From Limnobaculum eriocheiris (lineage in GTDB: Bacteria; Pseudomonadota; Gammaproteobacteria; Enterobacterales; Enterobacteriaceae), in the NCBI RefSeq assembly GCF_021010575.1, contig NZ_JAJNAG010000002.1:124001-188000 (forward strand): a DNA stretch of 64,000 nucleotides. The letters run 5' to 3'. Made by a program: the position numbers and the translations under genes. This document shows positions 50,088-61,051 of the stretch, piece after piece. Under the pieces are notes generated by a model. That model was not told where the DNA came from. It did not search any database and saw only the letters and a list, made by a program, of their open reading frames with translations. Each line of letters opens with the position of its first letter. Position 1 is the first letter of the stretch.

Positions 50088-51458
50088 ATGAGTAATTTAT
50101 CGTGTTTTAAAGCTTATGATATACGCGGTCGTTTGGGAGATGAATTAAATGAAGATATTGCTTATCGCATTGGGAGGGCTTATGGTGAATATTTAAATCC
50201 CCAGACAGTGGTTGTTGGTGGTGATGTTCGTTTAACCAGCGAATCTTTAAAATCAGCATTAGCTGAAGGGTTGAGAGATTCAGGATGCAATGTTCTTGAT
50301 ATAGGTTTAAGTGGTACGGAAGAAATCTATTTTGCTACATTTCATCTTGGTATTGATGGTGGGATTGAGGTGACCGCTAGTCATAATCCTTTGGATTACA
50401 ATGGAATGAAATTAGTTAAAGCTGGTGCTCGTCCAATTAGTGGTGACTCAGGATTGCGTGATATTCAAAGGCTGGCTGAGAGAAATCAATTTTTACCTGT
50501 CAAAGATGATTGTCGAGGTAGCTATAATAAAATATCAATTTTGGATGCTTATATTAAGCATCTTAGTTTGTATTTTAATCCGGAGAATTTTGTATCAAAG
50601 AGATTGGTCATTAATTCAGGAAATGGCGCTGCAGGACACGTAATTGATGCAATTGAGTTATGTTTCCAAAGATTGTCTATACCAATTGATATTATTAAGA
50701 TTCATCATGAAGCTGATGGTGAGTTTCCTAATGGTATTCCTAATCCATTGTTACCGGAATGTCGCCAAGATACAACAAATGCTATTTTAAAATATAATGC
50801 CGATATGGGGATAGCGTTTGATGGTGATTTTGACCGTTGCTTTTTTTTTGATGAAAACGGTTCTTTTATTGAAGGATATTATATTGTTGGATTATTAGCC
50901 GAGGCATTCTTACAAAAAAACTCAGGGGCTAAAATAATCCATGACCCACGGTTAACTTGGAATACTATTGATACTGTATATAAGGCTGGGGGAATACCGG
51001 TTCTGTCCAAAACAGGGCATGCTTTCATTAAAGAAAAAATGCGGACAGAGGATGCGGTTTATGGTGGTGAAATGAGTGCTCATCACTATTTTCGTGATTT
51101 TGCATATTGCGATAGTGGAATGATACCTTGGTTACTAGTGACTGAACTTCTCTGTGTAAAAAGAAAAACATTAGGGGAATTGGTTTGCGAACGAATGTTA
51201 GCCTATCCTGCATCGGGTGAGATCAACTGTAAGCTGAGTGATCCTGGAAAGAGTATTTCTATTATACGAGCAGCTTTTGAGAATGAGGCTTTACATCTTG
51301 ATGAAACTGATGGTATTAGCCTTGAATTCGAAGAGTGGCGTTTTAATTTACGTACTTCAAATACTGAACCCGTAGTACGCTTGAATGTTGAATCTAGAGG
51401 GAATATAGAATTAATGAAACAAAAGACGGAACTAATACTCTCCCTACTTCTCCAATAG
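50088..51458 (+). CDS. manB: ManB, phosphomannomutase
   Basis: Interconverts mannose-6-phosphate and mannose-1-phosphate. It has 456 residues. The phosphoserine is S98 in [14 protein letters not shown]. The Mg-binding loop is [14 protein letters not shown], the sugar loop [13 protein letters not shown], and the phosphate-binding loop is [15 protein letters not shown]. It is the last gene of cluster 2 and ends in a convergent junction with cysZ. Confidence 0.96.
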   Translation: MSNLSCFKAYDIRGRLGDELNEDIAYRIGRAYGEYLNPQTVVVGGDVRLTSESLKSALAEGLRDSGCNVLDIGLSGTEEIYFATFHLGIDGGIEVTASHNPLDYNGMKLVKAGARPISGDSGLRDIQRLAERNQFLPVKDDCRGSYNKISILDAYIKHLSLYFNPENFVSKRLVINSGNGAAGHVIDAIELCFQRLSIPIDIIKIHHEADGEFPNGIPNPLLPECRQDTTNAILKYNADMGIAFDGDFDRCFFFDENGSFIEGYYIVGLLAEAFLQKNSGAKIIHDPRLTWNTIDTVYKAGGIPVLSKTGHAFIKEKMRTEDAVYGGEMSAHHYFRDFAYCDSGMIPWLLVTELLCVKRKTLGELVCERMLAYPASGEINCKLSDPGKSISIIRAAFENEALHLDETDGISLEFEEWRFNLRTSNTEPVVRLNVESRGNIELMKQKTELILSLLLQ

Positions 51459-51478
51459 TACTTTCGCAAGTAAATCTG

Positions 51479-51510
51479 AGGCCATAAAATATTATATGGC
51501 CTTTATATAG
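51479..51510. terminator. Terminator between manB and cysZ
   Basis: 8-bp stem AGGCCATA / TATGGCCT with an 8-base loop followed by TTATATAG, 20 bases after manB. It closes cluster 2 and may also serve the converging cysZ. Confidence 0.75.
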
Positions 51511-51512
51511 AT

Positions 51513-52271
51513 TCAATCCCCAACCAACTTCCCCCGATACCTCTCAACCCACATCGCCGTCGCACCACACACGGCAACCGGCATAATAAATAAGTTAAGA
51601 AACGGTATCATAGTAAACAGGCTGACAATTGCGCCAAACTGGATATTGCGGACTTTTTCCTGACTCAACGTTAGTTTCATATCTCTAAAACTGATTTTGT
51701 GGTTATCGAAAGGGTAGTCGTTGTACTGGATAGAAAGCATCCATGCACTGAATAAAAACCACAAAACCGGAAATAATATTTGGCCAACGCCTGGGATGAA
51801 ATAAAGAATTAACAACAGTAGAGCACGGGGCAGGTAATAGACCAGTTTTAGCCATTCCCGCTTCATTATACGTGGAATGTCTTTAATAATGCTGGTATCA
51901 GGTAGCAGCTTGCCCGTTAGCTTTGCTTCAAGCTTTTCTGCCAGCAGACCGTTAAATGGTGCAGCGATCCAGTTGGCAATAGTACTAAAGATATAACCAA
52001 AAATGAGCAGAATTGTGAGCACTGCCACAGGCCAGAGTAAATAACTCAGCCACTGTAGCCAGTTCGGAACATAGCTCATGATAGTGGGGATCCACTCACC
52101 TAACTGATTGTATAACCACCAGAACGCCCCACCGATTAACAAAATATTGATTAATAGAGGGAGAATAACAAAGCGTTTGATACCAGGAAGAGTAACAAGC
52201 TTAAAGCCTTGTGTGATATAGTGAAAACCACTTTTAGCGGTTTGCCCATATTGATTAGATTGTATTGTCAT
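51513..52271 (-). CDS. cysZ: CysZ, sulfate permease
   Basis: An inner-membrane sulfate transporter feeding cysteine synthesis. It has 252 residues and the segments [56 protein letters not shown] and [23 protein letters not shown], all close to E. coli CysZ. In E. coli the gene is followed by cysK, while here 25 kb of polysaccharide genes separate them. Confidence 0.96.
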   Translation of the reverse strand: MTIQSNQYGQTAKSGFHYITQGFKLVTLPGIKRFVILPLLINILLIGGAFWWLYNQLGEWIPTIMSYVPNWLQWLSYLLWPVAVLTILLIFGYIFSTIANWIAAPFNGLLAEKLEAKLTGKLLPDTSIIKDIPRIMKREWLKLVYYLPRALLLLILYFIPGVGQILFPVLWFLFSAWMLSIQYNDYPFDNHKISFRDMKLTLSQEKVRNIQFGAIVSLFTMIPFLNLFIMPVAVCGATAMWVERYRGKLVGD

Positions 52272-52489
52272 GCATTAAAAGTTCCAGTTATAAACGCAAA
52301 TCAGGTTATCATATTCTATGATAAATACATTGCGAACTTTGTGAAGACCAAAAAGTAAGCAAAAAAGTAAAAAAAGTGTATTTATCGATAATATAATCAA
52401 GCACAGGCTTGCACTTGGATACGCGGACAAATAGATTAGTAGGGTGAATGTTTGCCGCGGTGGCATGTATTAGAAGAGCAGAGATAGCG

Positions 52490-53392
52490 ATGATGCAGAA
52501 TTTGCGTCTAGTATTGATAGTTGTTGGAGCTATAGCAATTTTAGCGTTGTTAATACACGGTTTATGGATCAGCCGTAGAGAGCGCTCGTCAATTTTTCGG
52601 GATAAACCACTGAAGCGTGGAATAACACAAGAAAACTCAAAACCCTTTGATTCTTTAGAAGAGGGGGTTGGAGAGGTTCGTGTTCGTCCAGTTTCAGTAT
52701 CCCGAACCGATCCGTTATCTGCCCAGGAACCGGTTGTAGAAAGTGAACCACTGCCAGAGTTCTCATTAGTATCTAATGAGTTAAAACAACCAGAGTCTAA
52801 GCTGGAGCTGGAACCTGAGGATGATGAAGTTTCGCCAATTCAGATGTCCTTTGATGATGTTCTTGCTTTCCCAAAAGAGCCTGAGCCAGCAGAACAAGAT
52901 ATGGTTGAGGTTATTACTGCTTCGGAGCAGGTACAGGAAGAAACAAAAGCTCAGCTGACTGATAAACCACAGGAGCTGGTTATTGTATTACATGTTTCTG
53001 CACTGAACGGCGGTAGTATTGCTGGCGATGTATTGCTACAAAGTATTTTGCATGCAGGATTTAAATTTGGTGCGATGGGTATCTTCCATCGCCATGTTGA
53101 TCCTGCGGGAAGCGGTCCGGTGTTGTTTAGTCTGGCGAACATGGTAAAACCGGGTTCGTTTGATCCGGAAAATATGGCTGATTTTTTAACGCCAGGTATT
53201 TCGATGTTTATGATGGTGCCATCTTATGGTAATGCTCATCAGAACTTTAAGCTGATGCTTCAGTCAGCGCAGCGTATTGCTGATGATGTTGGTGGTGTGG
53301 TTTTAGATGATGCCCGCCACATGATAACTCCGCAAAAGCTTGAAACTTATAAAGCCCAAATCAGAGAAGTACTTGAGAATATGCCTAAGTAA
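52490..53392 (+). CDS. zipA: ZipA, FtsZ-anchoring cell division protein
   Basis: An essential inner-membrane protein tethering FtsZ at the septum. The start [21 protein letters not shown] at 52490 gives the E. coli-like N-terminal anchor. An upstream in-frame start at 52448 would add 14 non-conserved residues. A basic segment ([17 protein letters not shown]), a Pro/Glu-rich linker (about 40-160) and the FtsZ-binding domain (from about 165; [27 protein letters not shown]) follow. The linker is acidic rather than the Pro/Gln-rich type of E. coli. Confidence 0.95.
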   Translation: MMQNLRLVLIVVGAIAILALLIHGLWISRRERSSIFRDKPLKRGITQENSKPFDSLEEGVGEVRVRPVSVSRTDPLSAQEPVVESEPLPEFSLVSNELKQPESKLELEPEDDEVSPIQMSFDDVLAFPKEPEPAEQDMVEVITASEQVQEETKAQLTDKPQELVIVLHVSALNGGSIAGDVLLQSILHAGFKFGAMGIFHRHVDPAGSGPVLFSLANMVKPGSFDPENMADFLTPGISMFMMVPSYGNAHQNFKLMLQSAQRIADDVGGVVLDDARHMITPQKLETYKAQIREVLENMPK

Positions 53393-53429
53393 GAATGAAT
53401 AGGGCTGTCAGTTAATTATCTGTTTATCC

Positions 53430-53459
53430 AAAAAACCTCCGCCAGCCGGGGGTTTTTTA
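53430..53459 (+). terminator. Rho-independent terminator after zipA
   Basis: AAAAAACCTCC / GGGGGTTTTTT stem with a 7-base loop and a following T-rich tail, about 40 bases after zipA and 20 bases before ligA. Confidence 0.85.
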
Positions 53460-53476
53460 TCATTATCAGTGAGTGA

Positions 53477-55740
<2,264 letters not shown>

Positions 55741-55750
55741 AATGGCTAAG

Positions 55751-55780
55751 AGAGTCTGATATATTCAGGCTCTTTTTTTG
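55751..55780 (+). terminator. Rho-independent terminator after ypeB
   Basis: 9-bp stem AGAGTCTGA / TCAGGCTCT with one G-U pair and a 5-base loop, followed by seven T, 11 bases after the ypeB stop. Confidence 0.88.
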
Positions 55781-55838
55781 AGCTTTTTATTTGAGATTAG
55801 TAATGGAATGAAGAGAGCAGGGAAGATCAAATTTGAAA

Positions 55839-55900
55839 TGGTGCCCGGGGCGAGACTTGAACTCGCACGGCGTTGCCGCCGAGGGATTTTAAATCCCTTT
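55839..55900 (-). other. Prophage attachment site: 3' fragment of tRNA-Leu(UAA)
   Basis: Minus-strand sequence from AAAGGGATTTAAAATCCC to GCCCCGGGCACCA corresponds to the anticodon arm (UAA), variable arm, T-arm (GTTCAAGTC) and acceptor end with CCA of a leucine tRNA. The 5' part (acceptor 5' strand and D-arm) is missing and replaced by unrelated DNA. This is the usual mark of integration into a tRNA gene: the intact tRNA should be at the other prophage end, to the right of this window. Confidence 0.85.
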
Positions 55901-55935
55901 CATGATTGTTAAATATCAAATGGTTACAGAGATAG

Positions 55936-56008
55936 TTCCTAACATGAACAGGACGAAAACCACGAAGAAGCCCGGGGTTATGTGAGTTTAAACCTGTCAT
56001 GTTAGGAA
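55936..56008. other. Long imperfect hairpin between tail fibre gene and att site
   Basis: Arms TTCCTAACATGAACAGG and CCTGTCATGTTAGGAA pair over 16 bases with one bulged A. The 40-base loop contains a smaller AACC / GGTT pairing. It lies 24 bases after the last phage gene and 35 bases before the tRNA fragment. No U-tract follows on either strand, so it is not a standard terminator. Role unknown. Confidence 0.65.
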
Positions 56009-56031
56009 ATGATTTTGAATAAAAATTCAGT

Positions 56032-56982
56032 TTATGCGGAGCGGTACCAGCACATTAGTTTAATGTACGAGTTTGTCACTGAGAATGCTGAACCAGATCC
56101 CGCACTGGAAGTTGTGCCGGATACACTGTGAGAATGCGCCCCTATACCAACTGTATGGTTATGCGCTCCGATACCAACGGTATGACTGTGCATTCCAGAA
56201 GCATCGGTACTGTGAAATAGATTTGTCATGAAGTGACCATCCACCCAACTGGCAGAGCCTCCCTGTAGCGTACAGTATCCACCAGCTATAGGGTGAGTAT
56301 GATTACCTGTTGTATTGGTGGCCTTAGTTCCGTGGTCAAATGAGCTTACTGCTCTTGTGCCGTAATCAAATGCCGTGGTACCGGCTGAAAAACTGTGGTT
56401 ATGAGAAGGTAAGTTTGTAGTGCTTAATGCCACAGAGTCTGAGCCTCCCGTTGTTGAAACATCGGAACCGTCGTATTTTGCAAGCCGAACTGTTTTATTT
56501 TCTCCGGTATATCTCCACTCAGTGCCAGGGAATGCGGTGTTAGGATCTATATTAGAAGCAAAGAAAATAGCGATCCCGATTGGATAGATTTGGTCATAAT
56601 CCACTCCTCGATCAAGACGCCATGAGGGCTTCACTGTTGGTAGATCGGTGTTGTTATCTTTCATTGATTGATAAATTTCACCGTCTGTATAGCGTACTCT
56701 CGCATAGACAGAGTATGAAAATGCTACCCCACCATTATCTTCAGGCTGAATATAATCCGGAACTCCATTTTGCTGATACTGCTGGATGCACTCCATTACC
56801 AGATTTAGAAGGTAGTTCATTTTTTGCCGTTCGATGGGTTTGGCATCAGGGTCAGTATCTTTGTCGCGTTCATAGTCATAGGTATATCCAGCTTCCATAC
56901 TCACCAGACCTGACGACTGCTGCTGAACGGGTACTGCAATTTTGTCACCGGAGTTAGCGAAAGGTGTTTTTATATATCGCAT
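56032..56982 (-). CDS. Phage tail fibre protein with collar-like domain
   Basis: 316 residues. The N-terminal part (about 1-140) is shared with the next tail fibre: YIKTPFANSGDK, an IER-NYLL helix, NGVPDYIQPEDNGG and VRYTDGEIYQS. A middle IYPIGIAIFFASNIDP and a His/Gly-rich C-terminal collar (LPSHNHSFSAG, GNHTHPIAGG, repeated HTVGIGAHNH-type units) follow, ending IKLMCWYRSA. Such C-termini bind metal and form trimeric tips for host recognition. It is the most downstream gene of the operon. Confidence 0.85.
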   Translation of the reverse strand: MRYIKTPFANSGDKIAVPVQQQSSGLVSMEAGYTYDYERDKDTDPDAKPIERQKMNYLLNLVMECIQQYQQNGVPDYIQPEDNGGVAFSYSVYARVRYTDGEIYQSMKDNNTDLPTVKPSWRLDRGVDYDQIYPIGIAIFFASNIDPNTAFPGTEWRYTGENKTVRLAKYDGSDVSTTGGSDSVALSTTNLPSHNHSFSAGTTAFDYGTRAVSSFDHGTKATNTTGNHTHPIAGGYCTLQGGSASWVDGHFMTNLFHSTDASGMHSHTVGIGAHNHTVGIGAHSHSVSGTTSSAGSGSAFSVTNSYIKLMCWYRSA

Positions 56983-56995
56983 GCCTAATTTCCTT

Positions 56996-58162
56996 TTAAT
57001 CAGATACAGGGTAGGTTTGAACGCGCAGGTCTACCCAGCGCCCTTTAGGGATATCAATAGGATCACCATCGTTAACGCCCGTCTTGATGTTTTGAGCAAA
57101 ATTTGGGGAGGCAGGGTGTGTGCGATGATAAGATTTGATAACGATATCGCCGGAACCTTCCACAACGTAATCAACCCATATGAGCGGCTGCTTATTCTCG
57201 TCACACGGTATTTCAATATGCCATGCAGTATCAGAATTAAACCCCATAGCTGCACCCGATACTATATATACCCCCTCCGATATCCGGGAGGTGAGTACCC
57301 CTTTAGCTTCGTCGTTAACTTCGTTGCTCCCATTGCCGAAAAGTTTCACAACAGGCGAGGCTTGTTTGATAAAACCATTGGAATCAACAGTTGTATTTAA
57401 ATCTGTCCGCATCGTAACGTAAACAGTTCTTGTTGTGTCGGTAACTTTTGCCAAAACTCGCCCAAACGTTGAACCAGAAAAACAAATAGCAAGAGTTGTT
57501 GAATAACGTGTATCTGTATGGGGGATATAGATATATGTATTATGGTTATCAATGCCGTTTAAGCCCAACCCTTGAGTAAAACCCGTCTGGCCAGCAATGC
57601 TATTGGTTTCTGGAGGGATAGCCCCAAGACCAAAGGCCCCCACAGACATAACGTTACCCGATAATTGCCCAATGTTTTTGGTTGATGCATCCCCCAAACC
57701 AAGCAACGATCTTGCGGCAGGAGCGTCATTAGAGGATATCAAACCGCTTCCAAATTCTGTCAGATTTTTATAAGGTAGCCGTTTCCACGCTGCTGTATCG
57801 CTAGGTGTTGAAGTATTGTTGTTTTTTATTGAGTAATAGATATCAACCCCGCTACCAGCATCATATCTAACCATTGCCGCTAGTGGGTATGCCACAGCGC
57901 TTCCACCGTTATCCGCTGCAGACACATAATCCGGAACGCCGTTGCGTTGATAGCGTTGCAACTCACTTGTTAGTAGGTAGAAAAGATAGTTAAGATAGTC
58001 ACGCTCAATTACTTTTGCGTCTGCAGATGTTGCCAGGTCTTTTTCATAATCCGGACCATATCCTTTGTCGAAGTTCACTTCTCCGGTAACAGTTCCAGCC
58101 TCGGTGTCTGGTATCTCTTTTTTGTCGCCTGATAGTGCAAATGGCGTATTGATGTATTTCAT
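56996..58162 (-). CDS. Phage tail fibre protein
   Basis: 388 residues. The first ~140 residues are paralogous to the downstream fibre (YINTPFALSGDKKEIP, NGVPDYVSAADNGG, MVRYDAGSGVDIYYS). The central region has a fibre motif LTEFGSGLISSNDAPAARSLLGL. The C-terminal half is beta-rich and unlike the other fibre. It lies 13 bases upstream of the second fibre and directly follows the DUF2612-like gene. Confidence 0.85.
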   Translation of the reverse strand: MKYINTPFALSGDKKEIPDTEAGTVTGEVNFDKGYGPDYEKDLATSADAKVIERDYLNYLFYLLTSELQRYQRNGVPDYVSAADNGGSAVAYPLAAMVRYDAGSGVDIYYSIKNNNTSTPSDTAAWKRLPYKNLTEFGSGLISSNDAPAARSLLGLGDASTKNIGQLSGNVMSVGAFGLGAIPPETNSIAGQTGFTQGLGLNGIDNHNTYIYIPHTDTRYSTTLAICFSGSTFGRVLAKVTDTTRTVYVTMRTDLNTTVDSNGFIKQASPVVKLFGNGSNEVNDEAKGVLTSRISEGVYIVSGAAMGFNSDTAWHIEIPCDENKQPLIWVDYVVEGSGDIVIKSYHRTHPASPNFAQNIKTGVNDGDPIDIPKGRWVDLRVQTYPVSD

Positions 58163-58828
58163 TTAATCATTACCTCTGTACAGATTACCGTGTCCGAAGT
58201 TTTCGCGCTCGCTGCCTAACCCCCACACATTTCCGGTGATTGCTCTCTTAAATTGGATACCAACACCAGCAGGTCGGGGAAAGATATCGAACTTTTCCAG
58301 AACGAATCTGTATTGCTGGCTAATTGTTGAGTTAAGAAAGATCGTGACTAAGTTCATGTCGTAACTGTCTGAGGCATAGCCACCGCCTGTATCACCAAAA
58401 ATATCGGCAATAATATGGTTCATTTCAGGGATTGTTCCGCGTGAGGTCAGTTGGTAGTAACGGAGCTTTAAAAGGAGCCTGGTTTGTTCCTCTGAGAGAG
58501 TGATTTGCTCTGAATCAATGGATTGAAAGGTACCGTTGTTAAAGTTTTCGTTATATTGGCCAAGACCGAATATGTGCTGTGATGGTTGATCTGATGGTGT
58601 GACAGAAAGGGGAATATTTAGAATGATTGCCCATACCGATAACCCAAAAGCATTGGCGGTATTGAGATTGAAAACGTTGGTATACCAGTCATTCCAGAAC
58701 GTGGTTTGATTTCCGTTGTACCAGTTTTGTTTTTTCTGCAGCAATGCCTGTAGGTTCTCGGCATCGTTATATTCCCATAAAAGTACACGCATCAGGTCGA
58801 CTGAAAAGTCGAACTCCTGAATACGCAT
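58163..58828 (-). CDS. Phage tail protein, DUF2612-like
   Basis: 221 residues, beginning MRIQEFDFSVDLMRVLLWEYND and with WNDWYTNVFNLNTANAFGLSVWA. It resembles the DUF2612 family found next to baseplate J in contractile phages. It may occupy the gpI-like position connecting baseplate and fibre. It lies 9 bases after the baseplate J gene. Confidence 0.75.
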   Translation of the reverse strand: MRIQEFDFSVDLMRVLLWEYNDAENLQALLQKKQNWYNGNQTTFWNDWYTNVFNLNTANAFGLSVWAIILNIPLSVTPSDQPSQHIFGLGQYNENFNNGTFQSIDSEQITLSEEQTRLLLKLRYYQLTSRGTIPEMNHIIADIFGDTGGGYASDSYDMNLVTIFLNSTISQQYRFVLEKFDIFPRPAGVGIQFKRAITGNVWGLGSERENFGHGNLYRGND

Positions 58829-58837
58829 TGCTTACCC

Positions 58838-60040
58838 CTATTGAATAATGACTGTTATCGCACTGATGGTGATTGCTGCGACTTCATCGAGAGCGATCGG
58901 GATCTCGTTAGTAGAGAAAACGCCATCGCTTTCCTTAGCTATTTCTACCTTTGAGACGAACAGTTCAGGATAAACTTCATTCACCCCGCCAGCTATTTCG
59001 AAGGGGGATATATCCTCACCAACAGCGAAGCCTGATTCGCCCTCAATTTCTCCGTTGGCATACATCATGATCGCTGTTTGTGCCTGCGTGGTTATACCTG
59101 TGGTGTTTAGCGATCCCTTTCGGATATATACTTTTATCAGCAGATTGATAATCTCCGGGCGCTCAAATGTTACTTCGTAAGTTTGGCCGCTGATTGGCTC
59201 AACGACGCTTACGTTAGTATTTCCGTTATATGCGCATCCTCCAGATTTTGTGTTGAGTAATGTTCTGGCCACATCGTCGTCAGTTCCTCCGTATACACAA
59301 ACAAAAATCGAATGTGGTTTCATTTCGATCCCGTCGATGGTTTGGGTTTGGTTGCTAATGTTTTCACGAAACGACAGACTACGAACTCCATCGACAGTAT
59401 AAAGCCTGGATATAATGGCCTCTGGCATGCTGACAGCTTGCAGTGCAAGGGTTCTTCTTCGTAGGTTTCTGACTGACAGGTCAGATTGTGAAAGCGTCCC
59501 TATGACTGCAGGTGAATCGTTTGTTATGCCATCCCATCCAAGAATAGCGTCAGAAGTTACGATTTCAGTTAATGATCCAGTTCCACAGGGCACCGGGCCA
59601 AACTCAAGAGACTGGAAGAGAACGTTTACCTTTCCGGTGTTATCGATTTTGGCTGATGAGACTGATTCGAAGGTATCACCTGCAGTTGTTCTTGCTCGAA
59701 CTCTGGCACGAATGTTTGTGCCTGGCGAACCGATAAGAGTAGCCATGACTTGTGAGCGAGTAGCTTTGTCTCGTTCTCCCCCAGTCAGTGACCAGATAGC
59801 ATCAAGAAAAATCCCACCTGATATGTTGGGGTTGATCTGGTTGGCCAGCGCTGCGTTATTTCTTACAACGTTTGCTCTGGCATTGGTTTCTGCAGCAATT
59901 AGCAAGCCCTGAGGAGTGCTATCACTTACGTCTAAGTCATCGCCAAATACTGCCCGGAACTCATTCTGAACTTCTGTTTTTATGTCTCCAGTATCGGGAA
60001 TAATGACACCGGTAGAATCGATATACTTATAATTCTCCAT
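58838..60040 (-). CDS. Baseplate J-like protein
   Basis: 400 residues. The N-terminal YIDSTGVIIPDTGDIKTEVQNEF, the FGDDLDVSDSTPQGLLIAAE segment and the GSPGTNIRARVRARTTAGDTF segment are characteristic of gpJ-type baseplate wedge proteins. It overlaps the gp25-like gene by 14 bases. It builds the wedge of the contractile baseplate. Confidence 0.9.
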   Translation of the reverse strand: MENYKYIDSTGVIIPDTGDIKTEVQNEFRAVFGDDLDVSDSTPQGLLIAAETNARANVVRNNAALANQINPNISGGIFLDAIWSLTGGERDKATRSQVMATLIGSPGTNIRARVRARTTAGDTFESVSSAKIDNTGKVNVLFQSLEFGPVPCGTGSLTEIVTSDAILGWDGITNDSPAVIGTLSQSDLSVRNLRRRTLALQAVSMPEAIISRLYTVDGVRSLSFRENISNQTQTIDGIEMKPHSIFVCVYGGTDDDVARTLLNTKSGGCAYNGNTNVSVVEPISGQTYEVTFERPEIINLLIKVYIRKGSLNTTGITTQAQTAIMMYANGEIEGESGFAVGEDISPFEIAGGVNEVYPELFVSKVEIAKESDGVFSTNEIPIALDEVAAITISAITVIIQ

Positions 60041-60380
60041 TGAGTATCTCGCTCCCGTAGATGGTTTCTATTTGCGCCGAGTAAGACAGCGTTCCGTCTT
60101 GTATCCCCATTGATACACTGAGAACCTTGCTTACCCCTTTAACGCTCATAAGCGTTGAGCGAAGATATCCTTCATACATCTGTAAGTTTGGTGTTCCTGT
60201 CCAGATGAGTGACAAAGTGGGCATACCTTTATCTGTCGCGTAGATCATTTCTCCGGCCTGGGCTTTTACTGCTTGCTCTGCAATTGTCATGACAGCGGCG
60301 AGATCATTTGATATGGCCAATCGTCCATTATTAGCAATAAAGATATCGTTATTGCTATTTACCGATAGGGTGGTTGTCAT
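60027..60380 (-). CDS. gp25/gpW-like baseplate protein
   Basis: 117 residues. VNSNNDIFIANNGRLAISNDL and the EQAVKAQAGEMIYATDKGMP segment fit the gp25-like lysozyme-fold baseplate family (structural, not enzymatic). It lies between the spike and J genes and overlaps both. Confidence 0.8.
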   Translation of the reverse strand: MTTTLSVNSNNDIFIANNGRLAISNDLAAVMTIAEQAVKAQAGEMIYATDKGMPTLSLIWTGTPNLQMYEGYLRSTLMSVKGVSKVLSVSMGIQDGTLSYSAQIETIYGSEILNGEL

Positions 60381-61051
60381 GATGTTGGCCCTCCGGAGGT
60401 ACCAGTACCAGTATCAACACCAGTATGCTTATGAGTTCGGAATTCAATTCCCGCTATAGTTGCGCCTGCGGTTGCTGTAACTTGGCCAGCAAGTTCAGAA
60501 GTACCGGTTACTTTAAAATTGCCGTCAACTTCAACTGTTGCTGCGGTGAGTTTGATTTTGTCAGGAAACAGAGAAATACGGACTGATCCATCGAGGGACT
60601 GGAGTACCGCATTCTCTTTATCCTCTGCGTTTATAATAAAATCACGCAGAACATTTGGAATAAAAACGCCATCTTCAAAGCTATGCTTTCGCTTTGTATT
60701 TGGCATAGACTCACCAAAGCTTTGTAAGTAGAGCGAGATATCACGGTCGTTGGCTTTAATCCATCCAAGATCACCAGCCTTTAATGGAAAGTTGAGCACA
60801 AACCCGCCACCGCCGAACTGCATTGCCGGTACACTGGTAAGCTGTGCCCTTGATACTGGCTCACCTTCAGTGGTAACGACAGATACCAGCGGGTGGACGG
60901 TGGCCATATTTGAATCTCGGTCATATGACATGACAACCGCTGGTAACATATCATCGATCTTCTGCAGTAATTTATCGAAGACCTGTTGAAGCATTCCTAC
61001 CATACTGCCGTCATTTGCGGGGTCCCTTGAGGGCTTTGCTTGTTCACTCAT
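60377..61051 (-). CDS. Baseplate spike protein, Gp138 N-terminal domain type
   Basis: 224 residues. An OB-fold domain (about 35-120; VVMSYDRDSNMATVHPLV and GGGGFVLNFPLKAGDLGWI) is followed by a beta-helical needle and a C-terminal apex with IEFRTHKHTGVDTGTGTSGG, where the HKH probably binds metal as in other contractile-tail spikes. It overlaps neighbours by four bases on each side. Confidence 0.85.
   Translation of the reverse strand: MSEQAKPSRDPANDGSMVGMLQQVFDKLLQKIDDMLPAVVMSYDRDSNMATVHPLVSVVTTEGEPVSRAQLTSVPAMQFGGGGFVLNFPLKAGDLGWIKANDRDISLYLQSFGESMPNTKRKHSFEDGVFIPNVLRDFIINAEDKENAVLQSLDGSVRISLFPDKIKLTAATVEVDGNFKVTGTSELAGQVTATAGATIAGIEFRTHKHTGVDTGTGTSGGPTS

Noticed and set aside
52448-52489. 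Longer zipA start
   Set aside because: The added 14 residues are not part of the conserved ZipA N-terminus, which starts with MMQ at 52490.
55936-56008. Retron msr-msd or CRISPR-like unit
   Set aside because: A single inverted repeat with no reverse transcriptase nearby and no repeat-spacer pattern. No CRISPR array was seen anywhere in the window.
59415-59912. A 165-residue plus-strand frame opposite the baseplate J gene
   Set aside because: Antisense shadow of a convincing tail gene, no ribosome site and no operon context.
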